DNA from: an uncultured Bacteroidales bacterium
GTDB lineage: Bacteria; Bacteroidota; Bacteroidia; Bacteroidales; F082
Length of the DNA: 64,000 bases
Direction of reading: 5' to 3'
Assembly: GCA_947302205.1 (NCBI GenBank)
Contig: CAMYVD010000001.1
Coordinates: 124,001 to 188,000 of the forward strand
Below are positions 51,117-59,554 of the stretch, in pieces; position 1 is the first letter of the stretch; each line of letters opens with the position of its first letter. Both the position numbers and the translations under genes were made by a program. The notes under the pieces are model-generated. The model was not told the DNA's origin, did not search any database, and worked only from the letters and a program-made list of their open reading frames with translations.

Positions 51117-52601
51117 ATGATAAAGACATTGAAAGTAATCCTTTGGGGAGAAGAGATTGGTCGTTTGGCATGGGACGGAAGACGACGTTTGTCTTATTTC
51201 ATGTATAATCCCGAATTTGTCAAGAAGGGAGTGAACATTGCTCCATTGGTGGCTCCTGTTGATAGGACACACATGCCCGTATGGGGCGAGGATGCCAAGA
51301 TTTACCAAAAACTGCCGGCATTTGTGGCAGACTCGTTGCCAGACGCATGGGGCAATCAACTGTTCGACTTGTGGCGACAACAAAACCATCTCTCCAATTC
51401 CGACATCACACCGTTGGACAAACTTTCATTCATTGGCAAACGAGGCATGGGTGCATTGGAGTTCCAACCGGAGCTGTCTCATGAGAGAAAAACAGAGAAA
51501 ATCGACATGAAGTCGCTGACAGAATTGGCGGAGCGTATCTACAATGAACGTGAGAATGCCCATATCTTGCCAGAAGAGACTGTAACTATGCAGTCGTTGC
51601 TGACAGTCGGTACTTCTGCCGGAGGCCGTCAGCCCAAAGCCATCATTGCCATCAATAAGGATACAGGGGAAATCCGTAGCGGCCAGATAGGTGGACTGCA
51701 AGGCCATGACTACTATCTTTTGAAATTTGGCCACTCCAAGTATAGTTCGGCTGAACTGGAAATGACTTACTATGAATTGGCCACCAAGGCTGGCATACGC
51801 ATGATGCCTTCGAGGCTGTATGCTGTTGATGGCAACAATCATTTCATTACACAGCGTTTCGACCGAGAAGGGGATAGGAAGCTTCACACCCAGACATTGG
51901 CTGCCATCTGCCCAGAAGCCGACAGCTACGAGCAGTTGATTGTGGTGTGCCGCAAACTTTACCTTCCTGAGACAGACTGTCAGGAGGTGTTCCGTCGCAT
52001 GGTGTTCAATATCCTGGCCAACAACACCGACGACCACAATAAGAACTTTTCGTTCATCATGCAAAAGGATGGTTCGTGGCGATTGTCGCCCGCCTATGAT
52101 ATTACCTATATCATCGATAATGGTGGGTATCTGCCCAATACGGACCATTGTCTTTACATCAGAGCAAAGCTAAGAGACGTTACCCGTGACGATGTCATGC
52201 AGTTTGCCCGTGACAACGGGATAAGGCGGCCTGATTCAATCATACGTGAAGTGGCGGAATCATTGAAGCAATTCCGGGCTGTAGCAGTAAAGTATGGCGT
52301 TTCGGAGCAATGGATCAGTAGGGTGGAGGCTACGATTGTCGACCACTTAAAAGCATGGGGTGAATGGAAAGAGAAAGCACCTTTTGCGGCGGTGACCGTC
52401 AATGGCCATACGGTTTCGGACATTCAAATTGAACAGCAATACAAAGGCAACTATTGCCTGCAGGCCATAGTGGATGGAACCAACCGTAAATATATCATTC
52501 GCAAAGGAACACAAGAGCATGAAACAATAACCAGGACTGGGCTGGCGAACTTGACAGACGAAATGAGGTTGGAACTTGTTGCTCGATTCTTTTTACAGTA
52601 G
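51117..52601 (+). CDS. hipA: HipA-like serine/threonine kinase toxin
   Basis: HipA stops growth by phosphorylating aminoacyl-tRNA synthetases (GltX in E. coli). The 494-residue protein contains the Gly-rich loop GTSAGG (165-170), the catalytic segment NNTDDHNKNF (Asp306) and SPAYDIT (324-330) in the metal-binding position. Both N- and C-terminal HipA domains are in one chain. It is longer than the 440-residue E. coli HipA; a C-terminal extension of about 70 residues follows the kinase core. Target unknown. Confidence 0.9.
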   Translation: MIKTLKVILWGEEIGRLAWDGRRRLSYFMYNPEFVKKGVNIAPLVAPVDRTHMPVWGEDAKIYQKLPAFVADSLPDAWGNQLFDLWRQQNHLSNSDITPLDKLSFIGKRGMGALEFQPELSHERKTEKIDMKSLTELAERIYNERENAHILPEETVTMQSLLTVGTSAGGRQPKAIIAINKDTGEIRSGQIGGLQGHDYYLLKFGHSKYSSAELEMTYYELATKAGIRMMPSRLYAVDGNNHFITQRFDREGDRKLHTQTLAAICPEADSYEQLIVVCRKLYLPETDCQEVFRRMVFNILANNTDDHNKNFSFIMQKDGSWRLSPAYDITYIIDNGGYLPNTDHCLYIRAKLRDVTRDDVMQFARDNGIRRPDSIIREVAESLKQFRAVAVKYGVSEQWISRVEATIVDHLKAWGEWKEKAPFAAVTVNGHTVSDIQIEQQYKGNYCLQAIVDGTNRKYIIRKGTQEHETITRTGLANLTDEMRLELVARFFLQ

Positions 52602-53029
52602 TTTCGTTTCGGATAGTCTTCGATAATCGTAGCGTTAGCGAAGGTTCATAGGAATCAGAAAACGAATGTCAACAAAAAATTTTACCTTTGCGCCCAACTA
52701 GCCAAACTGTTCCCAAGCCATAGGAAAGGTACAGAGAACTACCAAAGAGCAGGCAAAGCAGGTATTTCTCCGTCAGTTGTTCGTTAGTTCTTCGTTAGTT
52801 CTTCGTTAGTTCTTCGATAGTTGTCCGTTGGTTATCCGATTTTTAATCAAAGAAATGACGAAGGAGTAAAGATGAAATAACAAACAAATAGTGAACCTGC
52901 CCCTTGTCTGATACGGCGCAAGTACTATCCAAAGGCTGTTTGAGTACTTGGCAAGGGCTTGGCTGAGACGAAGCAAATACGATGTTGATTAGAAACTATT
53001 AAGACTATAACCAAACAAAAGATAAAGTC
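52602..53029 (+). other. 428-nt gap holding a -7 box and an 11-bp tandem repeat
   Basis: No gene is seen here. TACCTTTG at 52683-52690 is a good -7 box on the plus strand without a clear -33 box. A transcript from it would have a leader of about 330 nt before the gene at 53030, containing the tandem repeat at 52771-52836. The rest looks unremarkable. Confidence 0.6.
52771..52836 (+). repeat. 11-bp tandem repeat, six units
   Basis: Units follow CGTTAGTTCTT: three identical (52782-52814), with diverged copies before (CGTCAGTTGTT) and after (CGATAGTTGTC, CGTTGGTTATC). The period is close to one DNA turn. No CRISPR spacers separate the units. Confidence 0.9.
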
Positions 53030-53746
53030 ATGAAAGTCAAACAACCACCTATGGGAGTCGAGATTATCGGCAAGATACCGTCCCTAGGAGTGACCAAATA
53101 CATCAGGAACGGCGTCGTCGTTACACGGGTGTCCACTTCTGACGGCCATAGCAACACACCTAAGCAGTTCATCCAACGGCAGCGTATGCGCCACAGCATT
53201 GCCCTTTGGAAGGAACTGTCGAGATGGTCTCCCATGTTCACTGAAGGCAAGACCGTTTACCACCGTTTTCTCTCTTTGGCCAACCAATTGCCTGCGGTCT
53301 TCCTGCCAAAAAACAAAGCCGAGGTCGAAGGCTCGCTGCTTATGCCAGGCATCCCCGTGAGCGAGGGTAACCTACAGCCTGTCCAACTACGACTAGGGGA
53401 GTTGGACGGGACTTCTGCACTCATCACCGACCTCAAGGCCGACGATGTCCGTCCCTTTGAGGTCTTTATACTCTACACGGCCGAGCAACAGTTTCGCCGT
53501 GAAGATTGTCCTATGGTAGTTTTCAAGATGCGTGAGGTGAAGCGAGACGAGTTTACTATAGTGGACGGGTGTTTAGCATTGGTGGACAATGACTTCGCCA
53601 ACGAGATGAAAGGCTGGGCCTTGGTACGCGTGATGGGCAAGAACTGCTCGACTCAATCCATTGTCACTCGCTGCAACTATTACCAAAAATTCACCACTGA
53701 AGAGGCGCTGGAAGCGGCTGCCAAAAGCTATGGCGGGTTGAAGTGA
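53030..53746 (+). CDS. Orphan protein of unknown function
   Basis: The 238-residue protein has no signal peptide and no motif I can name. The start (GVTKYIRNGVVVTRVSTSDGHSNTPKQFIQRQRMRHSIALWKEL) is loosely like the DUF6266 type of small Bacteroidales proteins that occur in several copies per genome; this likeness is weak. Codon use looks ordinary. It is set off from hipA by a 428-nt leader with an 11-bp tandem repeat and its own -7 box, so it is probably expressed alone. Confidence 0.7.
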   Translation: MKVKQPPMGVEIIGKIPSLGVTKYIRNGVVVTRVSTSDGHSNTPKQFIQRQRMRHSIALWKELSRWSPMFTEGKTVYHRFLSLANQLPAVFLPKNKAEVEGSLLMPGIPVSEGNLQPVQLRLGELDGTSALITDLKADDVRPFEVFILYTAEQQFRREDCPMVVFKMREVKRDEFTIVDGCLALVDNDFANEMKGWALVRVMGKNCSTQSIVTRCNYYQKFTTEEALEAAAKSYGGLK

Positions 53747-53837
53747 TTTATAACCAATATTCATAGGACTCTTACAGTGTGACAGGGGTGAACGTGTGTT
53801 TTTTTCGATGAAATTGTTGCGAAATCAAAAATTGTTG

Positions 53838-53845
53838 TATTTTTG
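53838..53845 (+). promoter_or_regulatory. -7 box of the NUDIX gene
   Basis: TATTTTTG, 18 nt before the ATG at 53864. TTGT at 53814 may be the -33 box. Confidence 0.6.
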
Positions 53846-53863
53846 CGTAAAAATTACACAAGA

Positions 53864-54571
53864 ATGGAGACTAAGAAAGGTGTTTATACGTATGATTACC
53901 CTCGTCCAGCTGTGACGACAGATTGTGTGATATTCGGATATGACGTCAAGGAAGGATTGTCGGTGCTCTTAATAGAAAGAGGGATAGAACCATATAAAGG
54001 ATGTTGGGCATTCCCCGGAGGCTTCCTGAATATGGACGAAACCACAGAGATGGGGGCGCTTCGCGAGCTGAAGGAAGAGACGGGGTTTGATGTGAAGGTG
54101 GACTTTCTGGAGCAGCTGGGCTGTTTTTCGGATGTCGACAGGGATCCTCGCGGACGGGTCATTACCATTGCTTATTATGCCTTGGTGCAAAAAGGAGCAG
54201 TAAAAGGTGGCGACGATGCGAAGAATGCACAATGGCATCCCATCGGTGAGATTCCCCAGTTGGCCTTTGACCATGAGAAGATTCTGTGCATGGTATTGAA
54301 GCGTTTGAAGGAACAAATCCACTTTCAACCGATAGGCTTTGAACTGTTGCCAGAGACCTTTACGATGCCTCAGTTACAAGCGTTGTATGAGGCCATCTTA
54401 GAGGTTCATTTCGATCGTAGGAATTTTGCCAACAAGATGCTCAAGTTGGGTATCTTGGAAGAGACTGGCGATCGTCCGAAGAATGCGGCCCGAACAGTTC
54501 CTGTTCTGTATAGGTTCAATCCTGACAAATACAAGGAAATGAAATCAAAGGGATTTAGGTTAGAGTTTTAA
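53864..54571 (+). CDS. NUDIX hydrolase with C-terminal winged helix (NrtR-like)
   Basis: The 235-residue protein has a NUDIX domain (about 15-145) with an intact box GGFLNMDETTEMGALRELKE (53-72) plus ETGF, so it can probably hydrolyse a nucleoside diphosphate-X. The C-terminal part (150-235) resembles the winged helix of NrtR, the ADP-ribose-sensing repressor of NAD genes, and of the related AraR sugar regulators. In NrtR the box is often degenerate; here it is not, so enzyme activity is plausible. The next gene begins 11 nt downstream. Confidence 0.85.
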   Translation: METKKGVYTYDYPRPAVTTDCVIFGYDVKEGLSVLLIERGIEPYKGCWAFPGGFLNMDETTEMGALRELKEETGFDVKVDFLEQLGCFSDVDRDPRGRVITIAYYALVQKGAVKGGDDAKNAQWHPIGEIPQLAFDHEKILCMVLKRLKEQIHFQPIGFELLPETFTMPQLQALYEAILEVHFDRRNFANKMLKLGILEETGDRPKNAARTVPVLYRFNPDKYKEMKSKGFRLEF

Positions 54572-54582
54572 ATTTTATAGCG

Positions 54583-54966
54583 ATGTATAACAGAGAATAT
54601 ACCCCTGAGAGAATCTCGGAACTGAAGCCGAATGAAATCTTCGTCTTCGGCAGCAACCTTGCTGGCTCACATGGTGGTGGGGCTGCACGTTTGGCCTATG
54701 ACCGCTTTGGCGCGGTTTGGGGCCAAGGCGTTGGACTGCAAGGGCAAAGTTATGCCATTCCCACCATGCACGGAGGAGGGGATGCCATTAAGCCGTACGT
54801 AGACGAGTTCATCGAATTCGCTAAAGCACATCCCGAATACAAGTTCTTTGTGACCAAGGTGGGATGCGGCATTGCAGGATTCACTACAAGGGAAATGGCT
54901 CCCCTGTTTCAGGACGCCATCGATGTGGAGAATATCATTCTGCCAAAAGAATTTGTGTTAGCTTAA
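54583..54966 (+). CDS. A1S_2505-like small protein (phage-associated family)
   Basis: The 127-residue protein resembles the short family annotated as A1S_2505 phage non-structural protein: IFVFGSNLAGSHGGGAARLA (21-40), YAIPTMHGGG and VTKVGCGIAGFT. The Gly-rich loops recall macro (ADP-ribose-binding) domains, which is inference. It is co-transcribed with the NUDIX gene at 11 nt, and an ADP-ribose link between the two is possible. Its end overlaps the convergent hydratase gene by 9 nt. Confidence 0.8.
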   Translation: MYNREYTPERISELKPNEIFVFGSNLAGSHGGGAARLAYDRFGAVWGQGVGLQGQSYAIPTMHGGGDAIKPYVDEFIEFAKAHPEYKFFVTKVGCGIAGFTTREMAPLFQDAIDVENIILPKEFVLA

Positions 54967-55746
54967 CCACTCTGGCTTCCGCTTTTCGAAGAACGATGCC
55001 ATGCCTTCCTGGCCGGCTTTCGAGATGCGCTGGTTGGCAATGAGAGTCGCCGTCTCGTGAAAGACGGGAGCAAAAGGATCGTTGGTGTCACTCACCAAAC
55101 GCAGCAGGTTCTTACATTCGGCCACGGCATCGGGAGAGGCATGCATGAAATGGTCGATGTATTGCCGCTCCACATCGACCAACTGCGACTCTTCAGCGAC
55201 GACATTTACCAGTTTAAAGTCCTTGGCCTCTTCCGTAGAGAATAGCCTACCCGTGAGCATCAGCTCTTTGGCGGCGGTATGGCCGATTTTCTGCACCACA
55301 AAAGGTGAGATGGTGGCCGGTGTAATGCCTAGCCTGACTTCTGAGAAGGCAAATTTGGTTGATGACTCGGCAATGACGATGTCGGCGGCGGCAATGATGC
55401 CGTTGGCACCCCCGATGCAAGCGCCGTGGACCACCGTGATGACAGCCTTGTTGCAGAAATAAACGGTGCGGAACAGCTTCGAAAGCCGTTCGGCATCAGC
55501 CACATTCTGCTCATGGCTGAATTCAGCCATCTCCTTCATGTAGGCCAAATCGGCACCGGCGCAAAACGACTTGCCGTTGCCTTTGATGATGATGACACGG
55601 ATGTCGTCGCGGCTGTTCAGCCAGTCTATGGCCTCGGTGAGCTCGCTGATCATCTCAGGATTCAACGCGTTGCGCACCTCGGGGCGGTCAAGGTTGACCC
55701 ACGCCATGCTTTCCCCCAATTGTATTTTGATTGTCTTGAAATCCAT
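54958..55746 (-). CDS. Enoyl-CoA hydratase, methylglutaconyl-CoA hydratase-like
   Basis: The 262-residue crotonase shows CAGADLAYMKEM (near 67), HGACIGGANGIIAAADIVIA (about 109-128) and FSEVRLGITPATISP, a pattern close to LiuC-type methylglutaconyl-CoA hydratases of leucine breakdown. The catalytic Glu of the crotonase fold is present in SEVRLG. The ATG at 55746 begins a proper MDFKTIKIQL start; the longer frame to 56235 is antisense to the 55846 gene. It may belong with the MccA-like and acyl-CoA dehydrogenase genes on the same strand 4 kb downstream. Confidence 0.9.
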   Translation of the reverse strand: MDFKTIKIQLGESMAWVNLDRPEVRNALNPEMISELTEAIDWLNSRDDIRVIIIKGNGKSFCAGADLAYMKEMAEFSHEQNVADAERLSKLFRTVYFCNKAVITVVHGACIGGANGIIAAADIVIAESSTKFAFSEVRLGITPATISPFVVQKIGHTAAKELMLTGRLFSTEEAKDFKLVNVVAEESQLVDVERQYIDHFMHASPDAVAECKNLLRLVSDTNDPFAPVFHETATLIANQRISKAGQEGMASFFEKRKPEWLS

Positions 55747-55845
55747 ACCGCAAAAATCGGAAAATTTGTCATAAACTACCTCCGTTTCAGAAAAAATCTT
55801 TTCCTTTGCATGGTATTTGATGTTTCTCCTTGAAAGACGATTATT

Positions 55846-56256
55846 ATGGAAGACGAGAATTTCAGACAGGAATTGGAAGACCTTTTCAGATTGTTCAAGC
55901 GCCTTGTGGAAAAGGAATCGCTCGACGATCTGCCGGGTGTGGACGCACAGCAGCTGGAGCAGCTCAAGGCCTTCATGGCGCAGTTTGACGATGTGAAAGA
56001 CAAGCTTAAGATCGAGTCGGTTCACGTGGATCCCTTTACCAAGATGATGGTTTCCTCCTTGGTGAAACAGTTGCGTGAGCAGTTGGATGACGACATGGGC
56101 GACATCGAAAGAATCGAGGAGGCGAACCGTGTGTCGATGGAGGAACCTACAAGCGTGGCAGCCATTGACGAGCTTTTGAAGAATCCCAATTTGACCGACG
56201 CCGAAATCGATGCGTTGTTGGATCGGCGTTCCCAAATTTCAAACAAATTGTCATAG
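55846..56256 (+). CDS. Small acidic helical protein, unknown function
   Basis: The 136-residue protein is rich in Glu, Asp, Leu and Lys, with long helices and likely coiled coil (about 1-65 and 70-95). It has no signal peptide and no motif I recognise. It lies alone between a minus-strand hydratase and a barrel gene. The start codon at 55846 follows a T-rich stretch with a weak TTCCTTTG box. Expression and function are open. Confidence 0.6.
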   Translation: MEDENFRQELEDLFRLFKRLVEKESLDDLPGVDAQQLEQLKAFMAQFDDVKDKLKIESVHVDPFTKMMVSSLVKQLREQLDDDMGDIERIEEANRVSMEEPTSVAAIDELLKNPNLTDAEIDALLDRRSQISNKLS

Positions 56257-56272
56257 GTTTGAAATTTATTCC

Positions 56273-56280
56273 TAATTTTG
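56273..56280 (+). promoter_or_regulatory. -7 box of the PorT-like barrel gene
   Basis: TAATTTTG, 29 nt before the ATG at 56310; TTTG lies too near to be a normal -33 box. Confidence 0.55.
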
Positions 56281-56309
56281 CCGTTTCCTAATCAAGCGAA
56301 TACTTTGTT

Positions 56310-56978
56310 ATGAAAAGAATACTGATCACCCTGACCGTCCTGCTGATTTCGACTGGCGCCTTTGCACAACTCATTGCCAACAAGACCGACAAGAGATTCA
56401 CGATGGGTCTGGATTTCTTCAACGACTTCCAGCTGTCCACTCCCGACAATTGGGATGCCCGTTTGTTCAACCAGGGCTTCAGTTGCGCATTGACCTATAA
56501 TTTCCCATTGGGTGAGAGCAAGAAACACACGGTGAGCATCGGTGTGGGCTACACTGGCCACAATTATTTCTCATACAGCCGTATAGTGAATCCATACGCT
56601 GATACCTTGCAGTTGGTGCAATACCGCGACGTGGACGGTTTCAGGCGGTATAAGGTGAACTGCAACTACATCGACATCCCCTTTGAGTTGCGCTTCCGCA
56701 TCAAGGATGCCTGGAAGATTGGCGTGGGCTTCAAGGTGGGTATTTTGGTCATGGCCAAAACCAAGTTTGTCGGCAATAACGACGACGGAGTCTTGATCCG
56801 TGAGAAGTATTGCTATATCAGCAATGTTGAAAGGATGGCCTATTCGGTCACCTTGCGTGTCGGTTACAAATGGGTGAGCTTGTTTGCCGCCATGCAGCTG
56901 AATCCTGTTTTCGTGGTGGGTCACGAAGCCCCCACCATCAGACCGATCTCGGTGGGTTTCACCTTCGCACCGTTTTAA
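56310..56978 (+). CDS. Outer-membrane beta-barrel protein (PorT-like)
   Basis: The 222-residue protein has a Sec signal (MKRILITLTVLLISTGAFAQ) and alternating strands such as TVSIGVGYTGHN, YIDIPFELRFRI and WKIGVGFKVGIL, ending in an aromatic strand (FTFAPF) as outer-membrane barrels do. The family is the PorT-like barrel group common in Bacteroidota; PorT itself is a T9SS part, but many members have unknown roles. Its stop codon overlaps that of the convergent barrel gene. Confidence 0.82.
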   Translation: MKRILITLTVLLISTGAFAQLIANKTDKRFTMGLDFFNDFQLSTPDNWDARLFNQGFSCALTYNFPLGESKKHTVSIGVGYTGHNYFSYSRIVNPYADTLQLVQYRDVDGFRRYKVNCNYIDIPFELRFRIKDAWKIGVGFKVGILVMAKTKFVGNNDDGVLIREKYCYISNVERMAYSVTLRVGYKWVSLFAAMQLNPVFVVGHEAPTIRPISVGFTFAPF

Positions 56979-57616
56979 TGGGTGTGTATGATGGTGTAAA
57001 CCACGGTGGCCTGCAGCGCGATGTTGAAGTAATGCAGAAAATAACTGCCCACATTGGGTTTCCAACGGCAAGGAACCAATGAGTTCATGGATCGGATGTT
57101 GATCCCCAACCGATCGTTGATGTCGAATTGCAATCCAATGTTTCCTGTGACGGAGAAAAACGCCCAAGCCGGGTTGTCGATGCCGCTTTCGTTGTCGGCC
57201 GATTGGCTGCTTTTAATCAGAAAATCACCGCTTAGGCCGATTTCCGCTGTGATGAAATCCAAAGGGCTTCCGTTGATCCTGAGTCTCCCCAGGTTATAGC
57301 GAAACATGACGGGCATCTCAATGTAATGCAGGCGGATGTTCATGGGCAACAGGCCGGCTTCAATCTCTTTGCTGTCGGAATGGGCGCCAAACAAGGAATA
57401 TTTCATCTCCAATTGCCATGAGGTCGGTCCGTTGGTAGGGATGCGGCCAAAGATGCCGGCGGTCCATCCGATTTGATGGTATCCGCCATAGCCGTCACCG
57501 TTGATTTGTGATGCCACCACGCCGCCTGTCAAGCCGCCATCGAAGGACTGGGCGTGGCTTTTGAGCCCGACAAGCGATAGGGATAAAACAAGTGCCAGAA
57601 GTGCGATTTTCTTCAT
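56975..57616 (-). CDS. Outer-membrane beta-barrel protein (PorT-like)
   Basis: The 213-residue protein starts with a Sec signal (LSLSLVGLKSHAQ) and has barrel strands such as WQLEMKYSLFG, IRLHYIEMPVMFRYNL and IGLQFDINDRLGIN. It belongs to the same broad PorT-like family as the convergent 56310 protein, which ends on shared stop bases (56975-56978). Its ATG overlaps the stop of the lytic transglycosylase gene (57613-57616), so the two are co-translated. No T9SS genes are near. Confidence 0.82.
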   Translation of the reverse strand: MKKIALLALVLSLSLVGLKSHAQSFDGGLTGGVVASQINGDGYGGYHQIGWTAGIFGRIPTNGPTSWQLEMKYSLFGAHSDSKEIEAGLLPMNIRLHYIEMPVMFRYNLGRLRINGSPLDFITAEIGLSGDFLIKSSQSADNESGIDNPAWAFFSVTGNIGLQFDINDRLGINIRSMNSLVPCRWKPNVGSYFLHYFNIALQATVVYTIIHTH

Positions 57617-58161
57617 TCAATGATGGTTTTGTAGTGTGAATATCTGTTGGTTATATCTCTCACAAAGGCGATGGTCTGTTTGGGACAATAGCGCTCCACA
57701 TTGTCGGACCATACGTTTGGGTTGCGGCCATGCTGAAGGGCGAGTTCGCGGTACTTCATCACTTTGTTCAACCCCGCGTTGTAGCTGGCGAGGATGAAAT
57801 ACATGCGTTCATTGCTGTCAGTAATGGTTCCGGAGAGTTTCCGGTCCAAGAGTATCAGCAACTTGCCTCCAGCCTCAAGCTGTTCTTCCACCGACGCGTT
57901 ACGGTCGATGCCGAACTTGCGCATGGTGACGGGCATCAGCTGCATCAGTCCATAGGCGCCCTTGCTGCTTTCCAAGTCGGGTTTGAAGCGCGATTCCTGA
58001 TAGATGATGGAGGCAAGCATCCGCCAGTCCCAGCCTATCTTTTGGGCTTCGATCTTGATAAGTTCGTCGTATCGGCTGATTTGTAGGGTGTCAGTCCGGG
58101 GATGTTGCATCATCAAAAAAACGCAACAGATCCACATTCCAACATGCAAATAGGCCTTCAT
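57613..58161 (-). CDS. Lytic transglycosylase (SLT domain)
   Basis: The 182-residue protein has a short hydrophobic N-terminus (HVGMWICCVFLMM) and an SLT domain with MLASIIYQESRFKPD (catalytic Glu in QESRF), GAYGLMQLMPVT and LASYNAGLNKV. It cleaves peptidoglycan glycan strands with 1,6-anhydro ends, probably from a membrane-anchored position. The TTG upstream at 58182 lies within the promoter box and is rejected in favour of ATG 58161. It forms an operon with the following barrel gene. Confidence 0.9.
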   Translation of the reverse strand: MKAYLHVGMWICCVFLMMQHPRTDTLQISRYDELIKIEAQKIGWDWRMLASIIYQESRFKPDLESSKGAYGLMQLMPVTMRKFGIDRNASVEEQLEAGGKLLILLDRKLSGTITDSNERMYFILASYNAGLNKVMKYRELALQHGRNPNVWSDNVERYCPKQTIAFVRDITNRYSHYKTIIE

Positions 58162-58179
58162 AACATCGATTTTAGCCGT

Positions 58180-58187
58180 CAAAGATA
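58180..58187 (-). promoter_or_regulatory. -7 box of the lytic transglycosylase gene
   Basis: TATCTTTG on the minus strand, 18 nt before the ATG at 58161. Confidence 0.65.
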
Positions 58188-58216
58188 AAAAAACTTTTTT
58201 GTTCGGGCGTTTTTCT

Positions 58217-58224
58217 TAATTTTG
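58217..58224 (+). promoter_or_regulatory. -7 box of the acyltransferase gene
   Basis: TAATTTTG, 18 nt before the ATG at 58243. Confidence 0.6.
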
Positions 58225-58242
58225 CATCCCTTACATATTGCC

Positions 58243-59538
58243 ATGGTGAAGAAGAAAAAGATTCAAGACAATAACCTGCTGTACAATTTTGTACGCCTGA
58301 TTGTGGATTTCAACGCATGGCGTTCGTACCGCCGTTTTGAGGTTCACGGCAGGGAACGTCTGCCCAAAGACGGCGCTTTGATTTTTGGCATCAACCATAG
58401 TAACACCTTGATGGATGCCTTGGTGGTGCTGGCTACGAGTCAGCATAAAAAGGTGTTTATGGCGCGTGGCGATATTTTCGCCAACCCCAAGGTGGCGGAA
58501 TTCCTGAAATTCGCACGCATCCTGCCGCTGTTCAGGATCCGCAATGGCGTTGCTGCCGTGCGCAACAATACTGACTCGATTGAGCAGGCCGTGGATGTGG
58601 TGCACGACAAAGTGGGCTTGTATCTGTTTCCCGAAGGTCGCCATCGTACCAAGCACTCGTTGTTGCAACTGAGCAAGGGTATCTTCCACATTGCCCTCGA
58701 CTCGAACCGTGAGTTTGGTAAGGAACACCCCATTTACATTGTTCCGGTCGGCATTGAATATGGCGACTATTTCCGCTATCGCTCCACCTGTTTGGTCAAC
58801 TTCGGTGAGGCGATCAACGTGACCGATTTCATCAACAACAGCACCGAGGAAAACGAGGCGGTGCTGATGAATCAGCTGCGTGAGATGCTTGGGGAGCGGA
58901 TCTCCAAACTGATCACCTACATCCCTGACGATGAGGACTATGACGCCATTTGGGAGATTGTGAAGATGAAAAACATCAAACGGGCGGGTGGCTTGTACAA
59001 GAAGATGCTCCGTAACCGTGACACAGTGGAGAAAGTCCTGCAATACAGGGAAACGCATCCCAAAGAGGCCAAAGAGTTGTTCTCCAAGGTGATGAAGTTT
59101 TCCGAGAATCGCGTGAAACACAAGATCTCAGTCACTTCGACTGCCAAGAAACGCCCCTTGGCCAACTTCGCGTGGAAGTCGTTGCTGGCTTTGATAGGGC
59201 TCCCTTATTTCGTAGCCTCCACCATTGTCAACGCTCCTGCATGGATTCCTGCCGTCATTATCAAGTCGAAGCTGAAAGACAAGGCGTTTAGCAATACGGT
59301 ATGCTTCGGCAGTAGACTGTTGGTTGCGTCGCTGGTCTTTATCATTGGCACCGTTGTGATGTTCTGCAATCTGCCTTGGTATTGGGCTTTAGCCGGTGCT
59401 GTGGCCTTGTTCTTCTCGTACGACATCTGGTACGACTACCTCGAGTTGGTACGCCGTCTGGCGTCCGACATCCGTTGGGCCTTTAAAGGCAAGCTACGCA
59501 AAAAATATCAGGAGTTGGGACTAAACGCAAAGTTTTAG
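58243..59538 (+). CDS. PlsC-like glycerol acyltransferase family protein
   Basis: The 431-residue protein has an acyltransferase domain with the NHSNTLMD block (near 50-57, a His-X5-Asp form like eukaryotic-type glycerol-3-phosphate acyltransferases) and FPEGRHRTKHSLL (near 134). After about residue 300 come two or three membrane helices (LLALIGLPYFVAST, VCFGSRLLVASLVFIIG). It probably transfers acyl groups in membrane lipid synthesis; the precise acceptor is unknown. The start is the ATG at 58243 because the upstream TTG lies in the promoter box. Confidence 0.85.
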   Translation: MVKKKKIQDNNLLYNFVRLIVDFNAWRSYRRFEVHGRERLPKDGALIFGINHSNTLMDALVVLATSQHKKVFMARGDIFANPKVAEFLKFARILPLFRIRNGVAAVRNNTDSIEQAVDVVHDKVGLYLFPEGRHRTKHSLLQLSKGIFHIALDSNREFGKEHPIYIVPVGIEYGDYFRYRSTCLVNFGEAINVTDFINNSTEENEAVLMNQLREMLGERISKLITYIPDDEDYDAIWEIVKMKNIKRAGGLYKKMLRNRDTVEKVLQYRETHPKEAKELFSKVMKFSENRVKHKISVTSTAKKRPLANFAWKSLLALIGLPYFVASTIVNAPAWIPAVIIKSKLKDKAFSNTVCFGSRLLVASLVFIIGTVVMFCNLPWYWALAGAVALFFSYDIWYDYLELVRRLASDIRWAFKGKLRKKYQELGLNAKF

Positions 59539-59554
59539 AAAAGCTTGCGCGATG

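Noticed and set aside
52771-52836. CRISPR array
   Set aside because: Units are 11 bp and directly adjacent, with no spacers.
55747-56235. Extension of the hydratase frame upstream of ATG 55746
   Set aside because: It is antisense to the acidic protein gene at 55846 and lacks hydratase sequence; the MDFKTIKIQL start is natural.
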